From Geodermatophilus chilensis (GTDB lineage: Bacteria > Actinomycetota > Actinomycetes > Mycobacteriales > Geodermatophilaceae), in contig NZ_NVPT01000041.1 in the NCBI RefSeq assembly GCF_002802985.1, positions 1-33,868 of the forward strand: DNA of 33,868 nucleotides, given 5' to 3'. A program made the position numbers and the translations under genes. Positions within the stretch are counted from its first letter, which is position 1, and the number at the start of each line of letters is the position of its first letter. Below the pieces are notes generated by a model. That model made no database searches. It saw only the letters and a list, made by a program, of their open reading frames with translations, and had not been told where the DNA came from. Below are positions 27,872 through 33,868 of this stretch, in pieces.

Positions 27872-28294
27872 CTAGGGCGCCAGCGTCGGGTCGCAGTCGC
27901 GCAGCAGCTGGGTGCAGCGCTCCTGCTCGTCGGTCTCGCCGATGGCCTCCGCGGCGCGGGCCAGCACCATCACGCAGCGCAGGAAGCCGCGGTTGGGCTC
28001 GTGCGACCACGGCACCGGGCCGTAGCCCTTCCAGCCGTTGCGGCGCAGCGCGTCGAGGCCCCGGTGGTAGCCGGTGCGGGCGTAGGCGTAGGCCGCGATG
28101 ACGTCGGTGAGCACGCGCTCCGGCCGGTCGATGGCCCCCTCGGCCAGCGCCGCCCAAGCCGCGCTCACCGTCGGGTGGTGCGCGGCGACCTCGGCCGGCG
28201 GGTTCCCGGCCGCGAGCTCGGCGTCGGCCTCCGGGTTGCCGGGCAGCAGCGTGGCCGGCGGCTCGCCGAGGAGGTTGTGGTGCGGGTGACCCAT
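27872..28294 (-). CDS. DUF3151 protein
   Basis: The 140-residue protein fits the actinobacterial DUF3151 family: a conserved HNLLGEPPATLLPGN opening, HPTVSAAWAALAE, AYAYARTGYHRGLDALRRNGWKG and the closing EPNRGFLRCVMVLARAAEAIGE with repeated Cys. Function is unknown. The helical make-up recalls TPR-like folds. Its ATG shares one base with the fba stop (TGATG), so it is co-translated with the aldolase, a linkage kept in many actinomycetes and a hint of a link to central carbon metabolism. Confidence 0.9.
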   Translation of the reverse strand: MGHPHHNLLGEPPATLLPGNPEADAELAAGNPPAEVAAHHPTVSAAWAALAEGAIDRPERVLTDVIAAYAYARTGYHRGLDALRRNGWKGYGPVPWSHEPNRGFLRCVMVLARAAEAIGETDEQERCTQLLRDCDPTLAP

Positions 28295-29328
28295 CAGGCG
28301 CTCTGCGACTGGCCGGCCGACAGCAGGTCCTCGCACGCCTCGACGACGCGCGCGGCCATGTTCGTCTCGGCGAGCTTCATGTAGGTGCGCGGGTCGTAGG
28401 TCTTCTTGTTGCCGACCTCGCCGTCGACCTTCAGGACGCCGTCGTAGTTGGTGAACATGTGCCCGGCGATCGGCCGGGTGAAGGCGTACTGGGTGTCGGT
28501 GTCGACGTTCATCTTCACGACGCCGTAGGAGAGGGCCTCGCGGATCTCCTCCTGCGCCGAGCCCGAGCCGCCGTGGAACACCAGGTTGAACGGCTTGGCG
28601 CCGTCCCCGAGGTTGAACTCCTTGGCCACGATCGCCTGCCCGCGCTGGAGCACGTCGGGCCGCAGCCTCACGTTGCCGGGCTTGTAGACGCCGTGCACGT
28701 TGCCGAAGGTCGCGGCGAGCAGGTAGACGCCGCGCTCGCCGAGCCCGAGCTTCTGCGCGGTGCGCAGGAAGTCGCCGTCGGCGGTGTAGAGCTTCTCGTT
28801 GATCTCGGCGACGACACCGTCCTCCTCGCCGCCGACGATGCCGATCTCCAGCTCGAGCACGATCTTGGCCGCGGCGGCCTTCTCCATGAGCTCCTCGGCG
28901 ATGTCGAGGTTCTCGGTGAGCTCGATGGCCGAGCCGTCCCACATGTGCGACTGGAACAGCGGCGCCTGGCCGGCGTCCACCCGGTCCTTCGACAGGGCGA
29001 TCAGCGGGCGCACGTAGGCGTCGAGCTTGTCCTTCGGGCAGTGGTCGGTGTGCAGCGCGACGTTGACCGGGTACTTCTCGGCGACCACGTGGGCGAACTC
29101 GGCCAGCGCCACCGCGCCGGTGACCATGTCCTTCACGCGGGTGCCCGAGCCGAACTCGGCACCGCCGGTGGAGAACTGGATGATCCCGTCGCTGCCGGCG
29201 TCGGCGAAGCCGCGCAGCGCGGCGTTGACCGTCTCCGACGAGGTGCAGTTGATCGCCGGGTAGGCGAAGCCGCCCTCCTTGGCCCGGCTGATCATGTCGG
29301 CGTAGACCTCGGGGGTCGCGATGGGCAT
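28294..29328 (-). CDS. fba: Class II fructose-bisphosphate aldolase
   Basis: This zinc-dependent glycolytic and gluconeogenic enzyme splits fructose 1,6-bisphosphate. The 344-residue protein has the metal motif ALHTDHCPKDKLD (His93, Asp95, His96), GEEDGV in the second signature, GNVHGVYKPGN and LVFHGGSGSAQEEI, and MNVDTDTQYAFTR near the end. ATG 29328 follows GGAG 8 bases upstream, preferred to a GTG three codons earlier. It leads an operon with the DUF3151 gene. The order pyrE-fba-purA seen across this window is common in actinobacteria. Confidence 0.95.
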   Translation of the reverse strand: MPIATPEVYADMISRAKEGGFAYPAINCTSSETVNAALRGFADAGSDGIIQFSTGGAEFGSGTRVKDMVTGAVALAEFAHVVAEKYPVNVALHTDHCPKDKLDAYVRPLIALSKDRVDAGQAPLFQSHMWDGSAIELTENLDIAEELMEKAAAAKIVLELEIGIVGGEEDGVVAEINEKLYTADGDFLRTAQKLGLGERGVYLLAATFGNVHGVYKPGNVRLRPDVLQRGQAIVAKEFNLGDGAKPFNLVFHGGSGSAQEEIREALSYGVVKMNVDTDTQYAFTRPIAGHMFTNYDGVLKVDGEVGNKKTYDPRTYMKLAETNMAARVVEACEDLLSAGQSQSA

Positions 29329-29417
29329 GCGGGGCACTCCTTGCGTCGGTGGCGGCGCTGGTCCGGCGGCCAGTATCGCGCCCGGCCCGACGGGCGCGAC
29401 ACCCCGCTACCGGCCGT

Positions 29418-29648
29418 CCCCGGTGCGACCAGCAGGCCGAGGGCGGTCACGAGCGCCACCGCCTGCCCGCCGTCGACCTGTGCACCGGTCAGCTCGACCT
29501 CCCGCGGGTCCAGCGCGGTCGGGTCGCTGCCGCGCAGGTCGGCACCGGTGAGGTCGGCCTCGCGCATCCGCGTGCCGGTGAGCGCCGCCCGCGACAGGTC
29601 CGCGCGCCGGAGGACGACGAAGGACCAGTCGCGCGCGCGGAGCCCCAC
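29418..29648 (-). pseudogene. Truncated pentapeptide-repeat protein
   Basis: The translation RRADLSRAALTGTRMREADL continues with TGADLRGSDPTAL and VELTGAQVDGGQ, giving several A(D/N)LXX pentapeptides of a right-handed quadrilateral helix. It then has VALVTALGLLVAPG, the usual end of such proteins in this lineage. No stop follows the natural end, and the frame runs on into fba to 29292. The 5' side is cut exactly at the edge of a 49-bp dispersed repeat (29648-29696), with no further pentapeptides beyond. It is therefore read as a remnant. A short functional protein cannot be fully excluded. Confidence 0.68.
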
Positions 29649-29696
29649 CCGTGTCCCCGCCGGGGACCCTCCGGGCCCCGCGCCAGGTCTACCCGC
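29648..29696. repeat. 49-bp dispersed repeat family 1, copy 2
   Basis: Matches 12247-12295 at 45 of 49 positions. It fills almost the whole space between the pentapeptide remnant and the end of the flavoprotein gene (stop at 29713) and marks the truncation point of the former. Confidence 0.85.
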
Positions 29697-29712
29697 CTCC
29701 TGCGCCTCTGCA

Positions 29713-31065
29713 TCACCCCTGCTCCACCCGGCTGGCCACCCGCGCGGCGACCACCACCGGGTCGTACACCGGGGAGAACGGCGGGGCGTAGGAGAGGTCC
29801 GAGCCGGCCAGCTCCTCGGCGGTCAGCCCGGCCCAGATCGCGGTCGCCAGGACGTCGATCCGCTTGCCGGCGCCGGGCCCGCCGACGACCTGCCCGCCGA
29901 GCAGCTGCCCGGAGCCGCTGTCGCTGACCAGCTTGACCGTGATCGGCTCGGCGCCCGGGAAGTAGCCGGCCCTCGTCGTCCCCTCGATCGTCTCGGTGCG
30001 GATGTCGTACCCGGCGGCCGCCGCCTGCCCGCTGCACAGCCCGGTGCGCCCGATCTCCAGGTCGCCCACCTTGGTGAGGGCCGTGCCCAGGACGCCGGCG
30101 AAGCGGGCGGCCTGTCCGCCGATCACCGAGCCGGCCACCCGCCCCTGCTTGTTGGCGTGGGTCCCCAGCGCGACGTGCACCGCCTCGCCGGTCAGCCGGT
30201 GGAAGGTCTGGCTGCAGTCGCCGGCGGCGTAGACATGCTCGTGCGAGCGGCTGCGCTGGGTGCGGTCGACCTCGATCGCCCCGGTCTCGCCGATCCGCAG
30301 GCCGGCGGCGCGGGCCAGCTCCACCTCCGGGCCCATGCCCAGCCCGAGGACGACGAGGTCGCAGGGGTAGCTGCCGGCGTCGGTGGTGACCGCGCGCGCT
30401 GCGCCGTCCGCACCGGTCTCGATGGCGCGCACCGGCTGCCCGGGCTGCACCTCGATGCCCATGTCGCCCATCGCCTTGCAGATCCGCTCCCCCATGTCCG
30501 CGTCGAGCAGCGACATCGGCAGGTCGTCGGCGAGCACCACGGTCACCTCGAGCCCCCGGGCCTGCAGCGCCTCGGCCATCTCCAGGCCGATGTAGCCCCC
30601 GCCCAGCACGACCGCCCGGCGGGCGCCGGCGGCGACGGCGGCCCGGATGTCGGCGCCGTCGGCCAGGCGGTGCACGCCGTGGACGCCGGGCGCGTCCAGG
30701 CCAGGGACGTCCGGGCGCAGCGGCCGCCCGCCGGTGGCGACGACCATCCGGTCGAAGCCGAGCGTCTCCCCGCCGCCGGTGCGCACCGTGCCGGCGTCGA
30801 GGTCGAGCTCCTCGGCGCGGGTGCCGGTGCGGACCTCGATGTCGCGGGCGGCGAACTCCTGCGGCGTGCGGGCGATCAGCCGGTCCCGGTCCCCGACGAC
30901 GTCGCCCACCCAGTAGGGGATGCCGCAGGCGGAGTACGAGACCTCCGGGCCCTGCTCGAGGACGGTGATGGCGAGGTCGGAGGCATCACGCAGCCGCCGG
31001 GCCGCCGCGGCCGCGGACATGCCGGCGGCGTCGCCTCCGACGACGAGCAGACGCTCTGCGCTCAT
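29713..31065 (-). CDS. CoA-disulfide reductase / NADH oxidase-like flavoprotein
   Basis: The 450-residue protein belongs to the single-cysteine branch of the pyridine nucleotide-disulfide reductases. It has an FAD site (LVVGGDAAGMSAA), the redox Cys47 in SYSACGIPYW, an NAD(P)H site (VVLGGGYIGLEMAEAL), the second FAD motif YAAGDCSQ and the C-terminal dimerisation domain with HANKQGRVAG and YAPPFSPVYDP. Members reduce CoA disulfides, persulfides or oxygen; the substrate here cannot be fixed from sequence. The ATG at 31065 lies four bases after the stop of the FAD oxidase gene, so the two flavoproteins form an operon. No mycothiol-specific feature was seen. Confidence 0.86.
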   Translation of the reverse strand: MSAERLLVVGGDAAGMSAAAAARRLRDASDLAITVLEQGPEVSYSACGIPYWVGDVVGDRDRLIARTPQEFAARDIEVRTGTRAEELDLDAGTVRTGGGETLGFDRMVVATGGRPLRPDVPGLDAPGVHGVHRLADGADIRAAVAAGARRAVVLGGGYIGLEMAEALQARGLEVTVVLADDLPMSLLDADMGERICKAMGDMGIEVQPGQPVRAIETGADGAARAVTTDAGSYPCDLVVLGLGMGPEVELARAAGLRIGETGAIEVDRTQRSRSHEHVYAAGDCSQTFHRLTGEAVHVALGTHANKQGRVAGSVIGGQAARFAGVLGTALTKVGDLEIGRTGLCSGQAAAAGYDIRTETIEGTTRAGYFPGAEPITVKLVSDSGSGQLLGGQVVGGPGAGKRIDVLATAIWAGLTAEELAGSDLSYAPPFSPVYDPVVVAARVASRVEQG

Positions 31066-31069
31066 GGGG

Positions 31070-32470
31070 TCAGGTTGTCACCCGCCGGACCACCTTGCCG
31101 GGGTTGAGCAGGCCGGCCGGGTCGAGCGCGGCCTTGATCGAGCGGTGCACGTCGACCGACACCGGGCCGATCTCGCGCTCGAGCCAGTCGGCCTTGAGCG
31201 TGCCCACCCCGTGCTCGCCGGTGATGGTGCCGCCGAGCGAGAGCCCCAGCTCGAGGATCGCGTCGAAGGCGGCCACCGCCCGTGCCCGCTGCTCCTCGTC
31301 GGAGGCGTCGAACACGATGGTGGGGTGCATGTTGCCGTCGCCGGCGTGCCCCATGACTCCGATGACCAGGTCGTACTGCGCGGAGATCGCGTCGCAGCCG
31401 TCGATGAAGGTGGCCACCCGCGAGCGGGGGACGGCGACGTCGTCGAGCAGCACGTCGCCCAGCCGCTCCAGCGCCGGCAGCGCCGCCCGGCGGGCCGCGA
31501 GCAGCAGGTCGCCCTCGGCCGGGTCGGCGGTGGAGTGCACGAGGTCCGCGCCGACGGCCTCGCACAGCCGGGTCAGCTCGGCGATCTCGTCGAGGGCGGC
31601 CGCTCCCCCGGCGTCCGAGCGGGCCACCAGCAGCGCCTGGGCGTCGCGGTCCAGGTCGGCGCGGAGCATGTCGTCGACCGCACGGATGCAGGTGCGGTCC
31701 ATCACCTCGAGCATGCTGGGCACCACGCCGCTGGTGACCACCGACTCGACGACCTGACCGGTCTGCGCGCTGGTGGCGAAGGTGGCCACCAGGGTGACCG
31801 GGTCGGCGGCCGGCGCGGGGCGCAGCGCCAGGGTGGCCTCGGTGATGACGCCGAGGGTGCCCTCCGAGCCGACGAACAGCCGGGTGAGGTCGTAGCCGGC
31901 GACGCCCTTGACCGTGCGCCGTCCGGTGCGCAGCACCCGGCCGTCGGCCAGCACCACCTCGAGGCCCAGCACGTAGTCGGTGGTGACGCCGTACTTGACG
32001 CAGCACAGGCCGCCGGAGTTCATCGCCAGGTTGCCACCGAGGGTGCACCAGTCGTAGCTGGCCGGGTCGGGCGGGTAGAACAGCCCGGCCGCGCCCACGG
32101 CGTCGCGCAGCTGCTTGTTCACCACGCCGGGCTGGACGACGGCCAGCCGGTCGGCCGCGGAGACCTCGAGGACGGCGTCCATGCGGGTCATCACCATCGT
32201 GATCCCGCCGTCGACGGCGTTGCTGGCGCCCACCAGCCCGGAGCCGGCACCGCGCGGTACCACGGGGACCCCGTGGCGCGAGGCGATCTGCAGGACCGCG
32301 ACCACCTCGGCGGTGCTGCGCGGCAGGACCACGGCGGCCGGCGTCCCCGCCTCGGCGAGCACCGCCTGGTCCCGGGCGTAGGACGCCGTGACGTCGGGGT
32401 CGGTCAGGACGCTGTCTGAGCCCAGTGCGTCGGCCAGTTCGGCCACCCACGCCGTCGTCACGGTGGTCAC
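31070..32470 (-). CDS. GlcD-like FAD-linked oxidase (glycolate or D-lactate type)
   Basis: The 466-residue protein has the VAO/PCMH FAD domain (VVPRGAGSGLVGASN, then CTLGGNLAMNSGGL and GVAGYDLTRLFVGSEGTLGV) and the FAD-oxidase C-terminal domain with GHAGDGNMHP, GEHGVGTLKADWL and the closing LLNPGKV. Such enzymes oxidise 2-hydroxy acids such as glycolate or D-lactate and pass electrons to quinone or another acceptor. GTG 32470 is preferred over GTG 32476 because TACGGT lies 6 bases upstream of it. It leads an operon with the CoA-disulfide-reductase-like gene. No GlcE or GlcF partner is present in the window. Confidence 0.88.
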   Translation of the reverse strand: MTTVTTAWVAELADALGSDSVLTDPDVTASYARDQAVLAEAGTPAAVVLPRSTAEVVAVLQIASRHGVPVVPRGAGSGLVGASNAVDGGITMVMTRMDAVLEVSAADRLAVVQPGVVNKQLRDAVGAAGLFYPPDPASYDWCTLGGNLAMNSGGLCCVKYGVTTDYVLGLEVVLADGRVLRTGRRTVKGVAGYDLTRLFVGSEGTLGVITEATLALRPAPAADPVTLVATFATSAQTGQVVESVVTSGVVPSMLEVMDRTCIRAVDDMLRADLDRDAQALLVARSDAGGAAALDEIAELTRLCEAVGADLVHSTADPAEGDLLLAARRAALPALERLGDVLLDDVAVPRSRVATFIDGCDAISAQYDLVIGVMGHAGDGNMHPTIVFDASDEEQRARAVAAFDAILELGLSLGGTITGEHGVGTLKADWLEREIGPVSVDVHRSIKAALDPAGLLNPGKVVRRVTT

Positions 32471-32476
32471 CGCCAC

Positions 32477-32482
32477 ACCGTA
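32477..32482 (-). promoter_or_regulatory. Leaderless -10 box (TACGGT) of the FAD oxidase
   Basis: TACGGT on the minus strand ends 6 bases before the GTG at 32470 and directly touches an earlier GTG at 32476, which it therefore argues against as the start. Confidence 0.45.
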
Positions 32483-32516
32483 CGACCTTGGTCGACCCCG
32501 TCCCGGACCCCGCCGG

Positions 32517-32566
32517 CCCCCCTGCAGGGTCCCGTCGCGAGCCTGCGAGCGACGGGGGCAGGGGGG
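32517..32566. terminator. Terminator of pyrE
   Basis: Outer arms cccccctgc (32517-32525) and gcagggggg (32558-32566) and inner arms cccgtcgc (32531-32538) and gcgacggg (32549-32556) pair perfectly, with a five-base bulge on one side and a single base on the other. The hairpin starts 7 bases after the pyrE stop. Confidence 0.75.
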
Positions 32567-32573
32567 TCCTCTC

Positions 32574-33176
32574 TCATTCCAGGCCGAGGTCGGCGAGGGT
32601 GAACGCGGCGCGGTACTCCAGCCCTGCCGCCTCCACCGCGGCCCGCCCGCCGCGGTCCACGACGACCGCCACGGCGATCGGCTCGGCGCCGGCCTCGCGC
32701 AGCGCCTCGACGGCGGTCAGCGGGCTGGAGCCGGTGGTGGAGACGTCCTCGACCACCAGGACGGCGCGGCCGGCGACGTCCGGACCCTCGATCCGCCGCT
32801 GCAGCCCGTGCGCCTTGCCGGTCTTGCGGACGACGCACGCGTCGAGGAAGCCCTCCCCGGCGGCCGCGGCGTGCAGCATCGCCGTCGCCACCGGGTCCGC
32901 CCCCAGGGTGAGCCCGCCGACGACGTCGTAGCGCAGGTCGCCGGTGAGCTGGCGCATGACCCGGCCCACCAGCGGGGCGCCCTCGTGGTGCAGCGTCAGC
33001 CGGCGCATGTCGATGTACCAGTCGGCCTCCTGGCCCGAGGACAGCGTCACCCGCCCGTGGACGACGGCGAGGTCCACGACGAGCTCGAGCAGCCGGTCAC
33101 GGTCGGGCAGGGCGGCCCCCTCCACGGGGCCCGCCCCGAGGGACGAGGGGTGGGGAGGGAGGGGGTCCTTTTCCAT
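32574..33176 (-). CDS. pyrE: Orotate phosphoribosyltransferase with a repeat-encoded N-terminus
   Basis: PyrE joins orotate and PRPP to give OMP in pyrimidine synthesis. The 200-residue product shows LSSGQEADWYIDMRRLTLH, the KTGKAHGLQRRIEG loop and the PRPP motif VLVVEDVSTTGSS. The ATG at 33176 lies 7 bases after a TAGGGT box, so a leaderless start is well supported. The first 20 residues (MEKDPLPPHPSSLGAGPVEG) are encoded entirely by an intergenic repeat (copy B), and family members would be expected to begin near DRDRLLELV. A GTG at codon 18 is an alternative start, but no ribosome-binding site supports it. A second, inverted repeat copy lies upstream of the promoter. Confidence 0.92.
   Translation of the reverse strand: MEKDPLPPHPSSLGAGPVEGAALPDRDRLLELVVDLAVVHGRVTLSSGQEADWYIDMRRLTLHHEGAPLVGRVMRQLTGDLRYDVVGGLTLGADPVATAMLHAAAAGEGFLDACVVRKTGKAHGLQRRIEGPDVAGRAVLVVEDVSTTGSSPLTAVEALREAGAEPIAVAVVVDRGGRAAVEAAGLEYRAAFTLADLGLE
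33112..33172 (-). repeat. Intergenic repeat family 2, copy B (inside pyrE)
   Basis: Read on the minus strand this begins aaaaggacccc and contains ctccccacccctcgtc and a G/C-rich palindromic end, matching copies A and C. It codes for the first residues of PyrE. Confidence 0.82.
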
Positions 33177-33183
33177 GCCGCCA

Positions 33184-33189
33184 ACCCTA
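33184..33189 (-). promoter_or_regulatory. Leaderless -10 box (TAGGGT) of pyrE
   Basis: TAGGGT on the minus strand lies 7 bases before the pyrE ATG. It falls in the 16-base gap between the inverted repeat copies B and C, so any -35 contact would lie within copy C. Confidence 0.6.
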
Positions 33190-33245
33190 GAAGGACCCGC
33201 TCCTCCCCACCCTCGCAGGCTCGGGGCGGGCCCCGAGAGCGGGCC
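33189..33245 (+). repeat. Intergenic repeat family 2, copy C
   Basis: The 57-bp sequence begins agaaggacccgctcctcc and ends in gagagcgggcc. It matches copy A at 5327-5384 on the same strand and faces copy B. It ends one base before the fasciclin stop codon (33247-33249). Confidence 0.82.
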
Positions 33246-33246
33246 T

Positions 33247-33703
33247 CTAGGCGGGTGGGGTGAGCACCTGGTCGACGACGTAGACCGTCGCGTTGAGCGT
33301 CGGGAGGTTGCCGCAGATGACCGTCGCGTCGGCGGCGCCGAGCAGGGTCTGGTCGGCGCTGATCGTGAAGACCTCGCCGGCACCCTCGATGGTGACCTGG
33401 CCGCCGTCGAGGGTGGTGTGCGTGCCGGCCAGCTCGCCGGGCGCCAGGCGGCCGGCGATGACGTGGTGGGTGAGCAGCGCGGTGAGCCGCGGGGTGTCGG
33501 CCAGCAACGGGTCGAGCGTGGCGGGCGGGACGGCGGTGAACGCCTCGTTGACCGGGGCCAGCACGGTGAGGTCCGGCGTGACGTCGAGGGACGCGGCGAG
33601 CGCGGCCGCGTGCACGGAGACCATCGTGTTGGTCAGCCCCGGGATGGTCAACATCGCCGTCGCGGCCGGAGCGGCGGCGAGGGCGGCCGGGCTGCCGGCG
33701 CCC
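33247..33703 (-). CDS. Fasciclin-domain protein, 5' end missing
   Basis: About 151 C-terminal residues are present, ending LPTLNATVYVVDQVLTPPA. They form most of a FAS1 adhesion domain: an N-terminal helix with VSVHAAALAASLDV, the first conserved box LTVLAPVNEAFTAVPPATLD, LLTHHVIAGRLAPGEL, then the second box with ISADQTLLGAADATVICGN. FAS1 proteins are secreted or surface-bound; here the signal peptide, if any, is beyond the contig end. The upstream in-frame residues MCIRDR are translated adapter and do not belong to the protein. It is followed by repeat copy C. Confidence 0.88.
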
Positions 33704-33868
33704 CTGTCCCTTATACACATCCGACGCTGCCGGCTACCCCTTCCGCGTAGGTCACCGGGGTCGCCGAACTGTTCAACGCGCAGCTGCGCAGCCAGCTGCG
33801 CGCCGCGCCGCCGCCCCACCGCCCCTGCCTCTGTCTCTCCTACCTCTCTGACGCCTCCGACTCTGCCT
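33704..33868. other. Non-genomic contig tip: Nextera/P5 adapter and low-quality tail
   Basis: From 33704 the sequence ctgtcccttatacacat followed by gacgctgcc matches the reverse complement of the Nextera read-1 adapter with few errors. An 8-base index-like stretch follows at 33737-33744, and 33745-33773 resembles the reverse complement of P5. The rest is low-quality sequence. Genomic sequence ends at about 33703. Confidence 0.93.

Noticed and set aside
29292-29417. C-terminal extension of the pentapeptide protein into fba
   Set aside because: The residues after VAPG have no repeat pattern and overlap the start of fba out of frame.
28459-31107. An 882-residue plus-strand open frame
   Set aside because: It is antisense to fba and the flavoprotein gene, both of which have complete family motifs.
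33704-33819. Extension of the fasciclin frame upstream to an apparent start
   Set aside because: Those codons translate adapter sequence (MCIRDR).

Overview
This window is a contig of about 33.5 kb from a high-GC actinomycete, most likely a member of the Geodermatophilaceae (Blastococcus, Geodermatophilus or Modestobacter type). The call rests on near-universal G/C third positions, many GTG starts, a mycothiol-dependent formaldehyde dehydrogenase, the split PurS/PurQ/PurL enzyme, actinobacterial markers (DUF3073, DUF3151, a GAF-ANTAR regulator) and apparently leaderless promoters. Both tips are not genomic. Positions 131-196 and 33704-33773 match P7 and P5 Illumina/Nextera adapters with errors. 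The left end also holds two halves of one M23 peptidase gene facing each other, which looks like an inverted amplification chimera and would fit a single-cell or otherwise amplified library.

Layout. 197-1475: the chimeric M23 gene. 1638-2005: a decayed sugar-ABC ATPase. 2080-5326: a valine/leucine dehydrogenase gene whose 3' end looks exchanged. Its old 3' end survives as a remnant at 5231-5326, and between the two copies sit a GAF-ANTAR regulator, an A/T-rich double palindrome and a small HTH protein. 5508-8561: DUF3073, purM and purF. 8651-10344: mscR and a metallo-beta-lactamase-fold hydrolase (mycothiol formaldehyde detoxification). 10567-12122: an OFA-type MFS transporter with a 47-aa single-TM partner. 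12315-19305: the purB-purC-[DUF559 nuclease]-purS-purQ-purL-SCP-like cluster on the minus strand. 19409-26224: an AI-2E family permease, a small DUF4375-like gene with purD, rsgA, a glycerophosphodiesterase and purA. 26290-29328: hypothetical genes, a small membrane protein, DUF3151 and fba. 29418-33703: a pentapeptide-repeat remnant, a CoA-disulfide-reductase-like flavoprotein, a GlcD-like FAD oxidase, pyrE and a 5'-truncated fasciclin gene.

The core theme is de novo purine synthesis. purF, purD, purS/Q/L, purM, purC, purB and purA are all present, scattered over about 20 kb in several transcription units with 1- or 4-base stop/start overlaps. Seven genes (the amino acid dehydrogenase, purF, mscR, purS, purD, the FAD oxidase and pyrE) carry a TANNNT box 6-8 bases before the start codon, consistent with leaderless mRNAs.

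The most unusual content is repeat-driven. A DUF559/AbiEi-type nuclease gene sits inside the pur cluster between two related long palindromes in the same orientation. Two inverted copies of an intergenic repeat flank the pyrE promoter, and one encodes the first 20 residues of PyrE. An 88-bp tandem repeat supplies the last residues and stop of the glycerophosphodiesterase. A 49-bp dispersed repeat abuts the point where a pentapeptide-repeat gene is cut. No tRNA, rRNA, CRISPR array, integrase or complete insertion sequence was seen.
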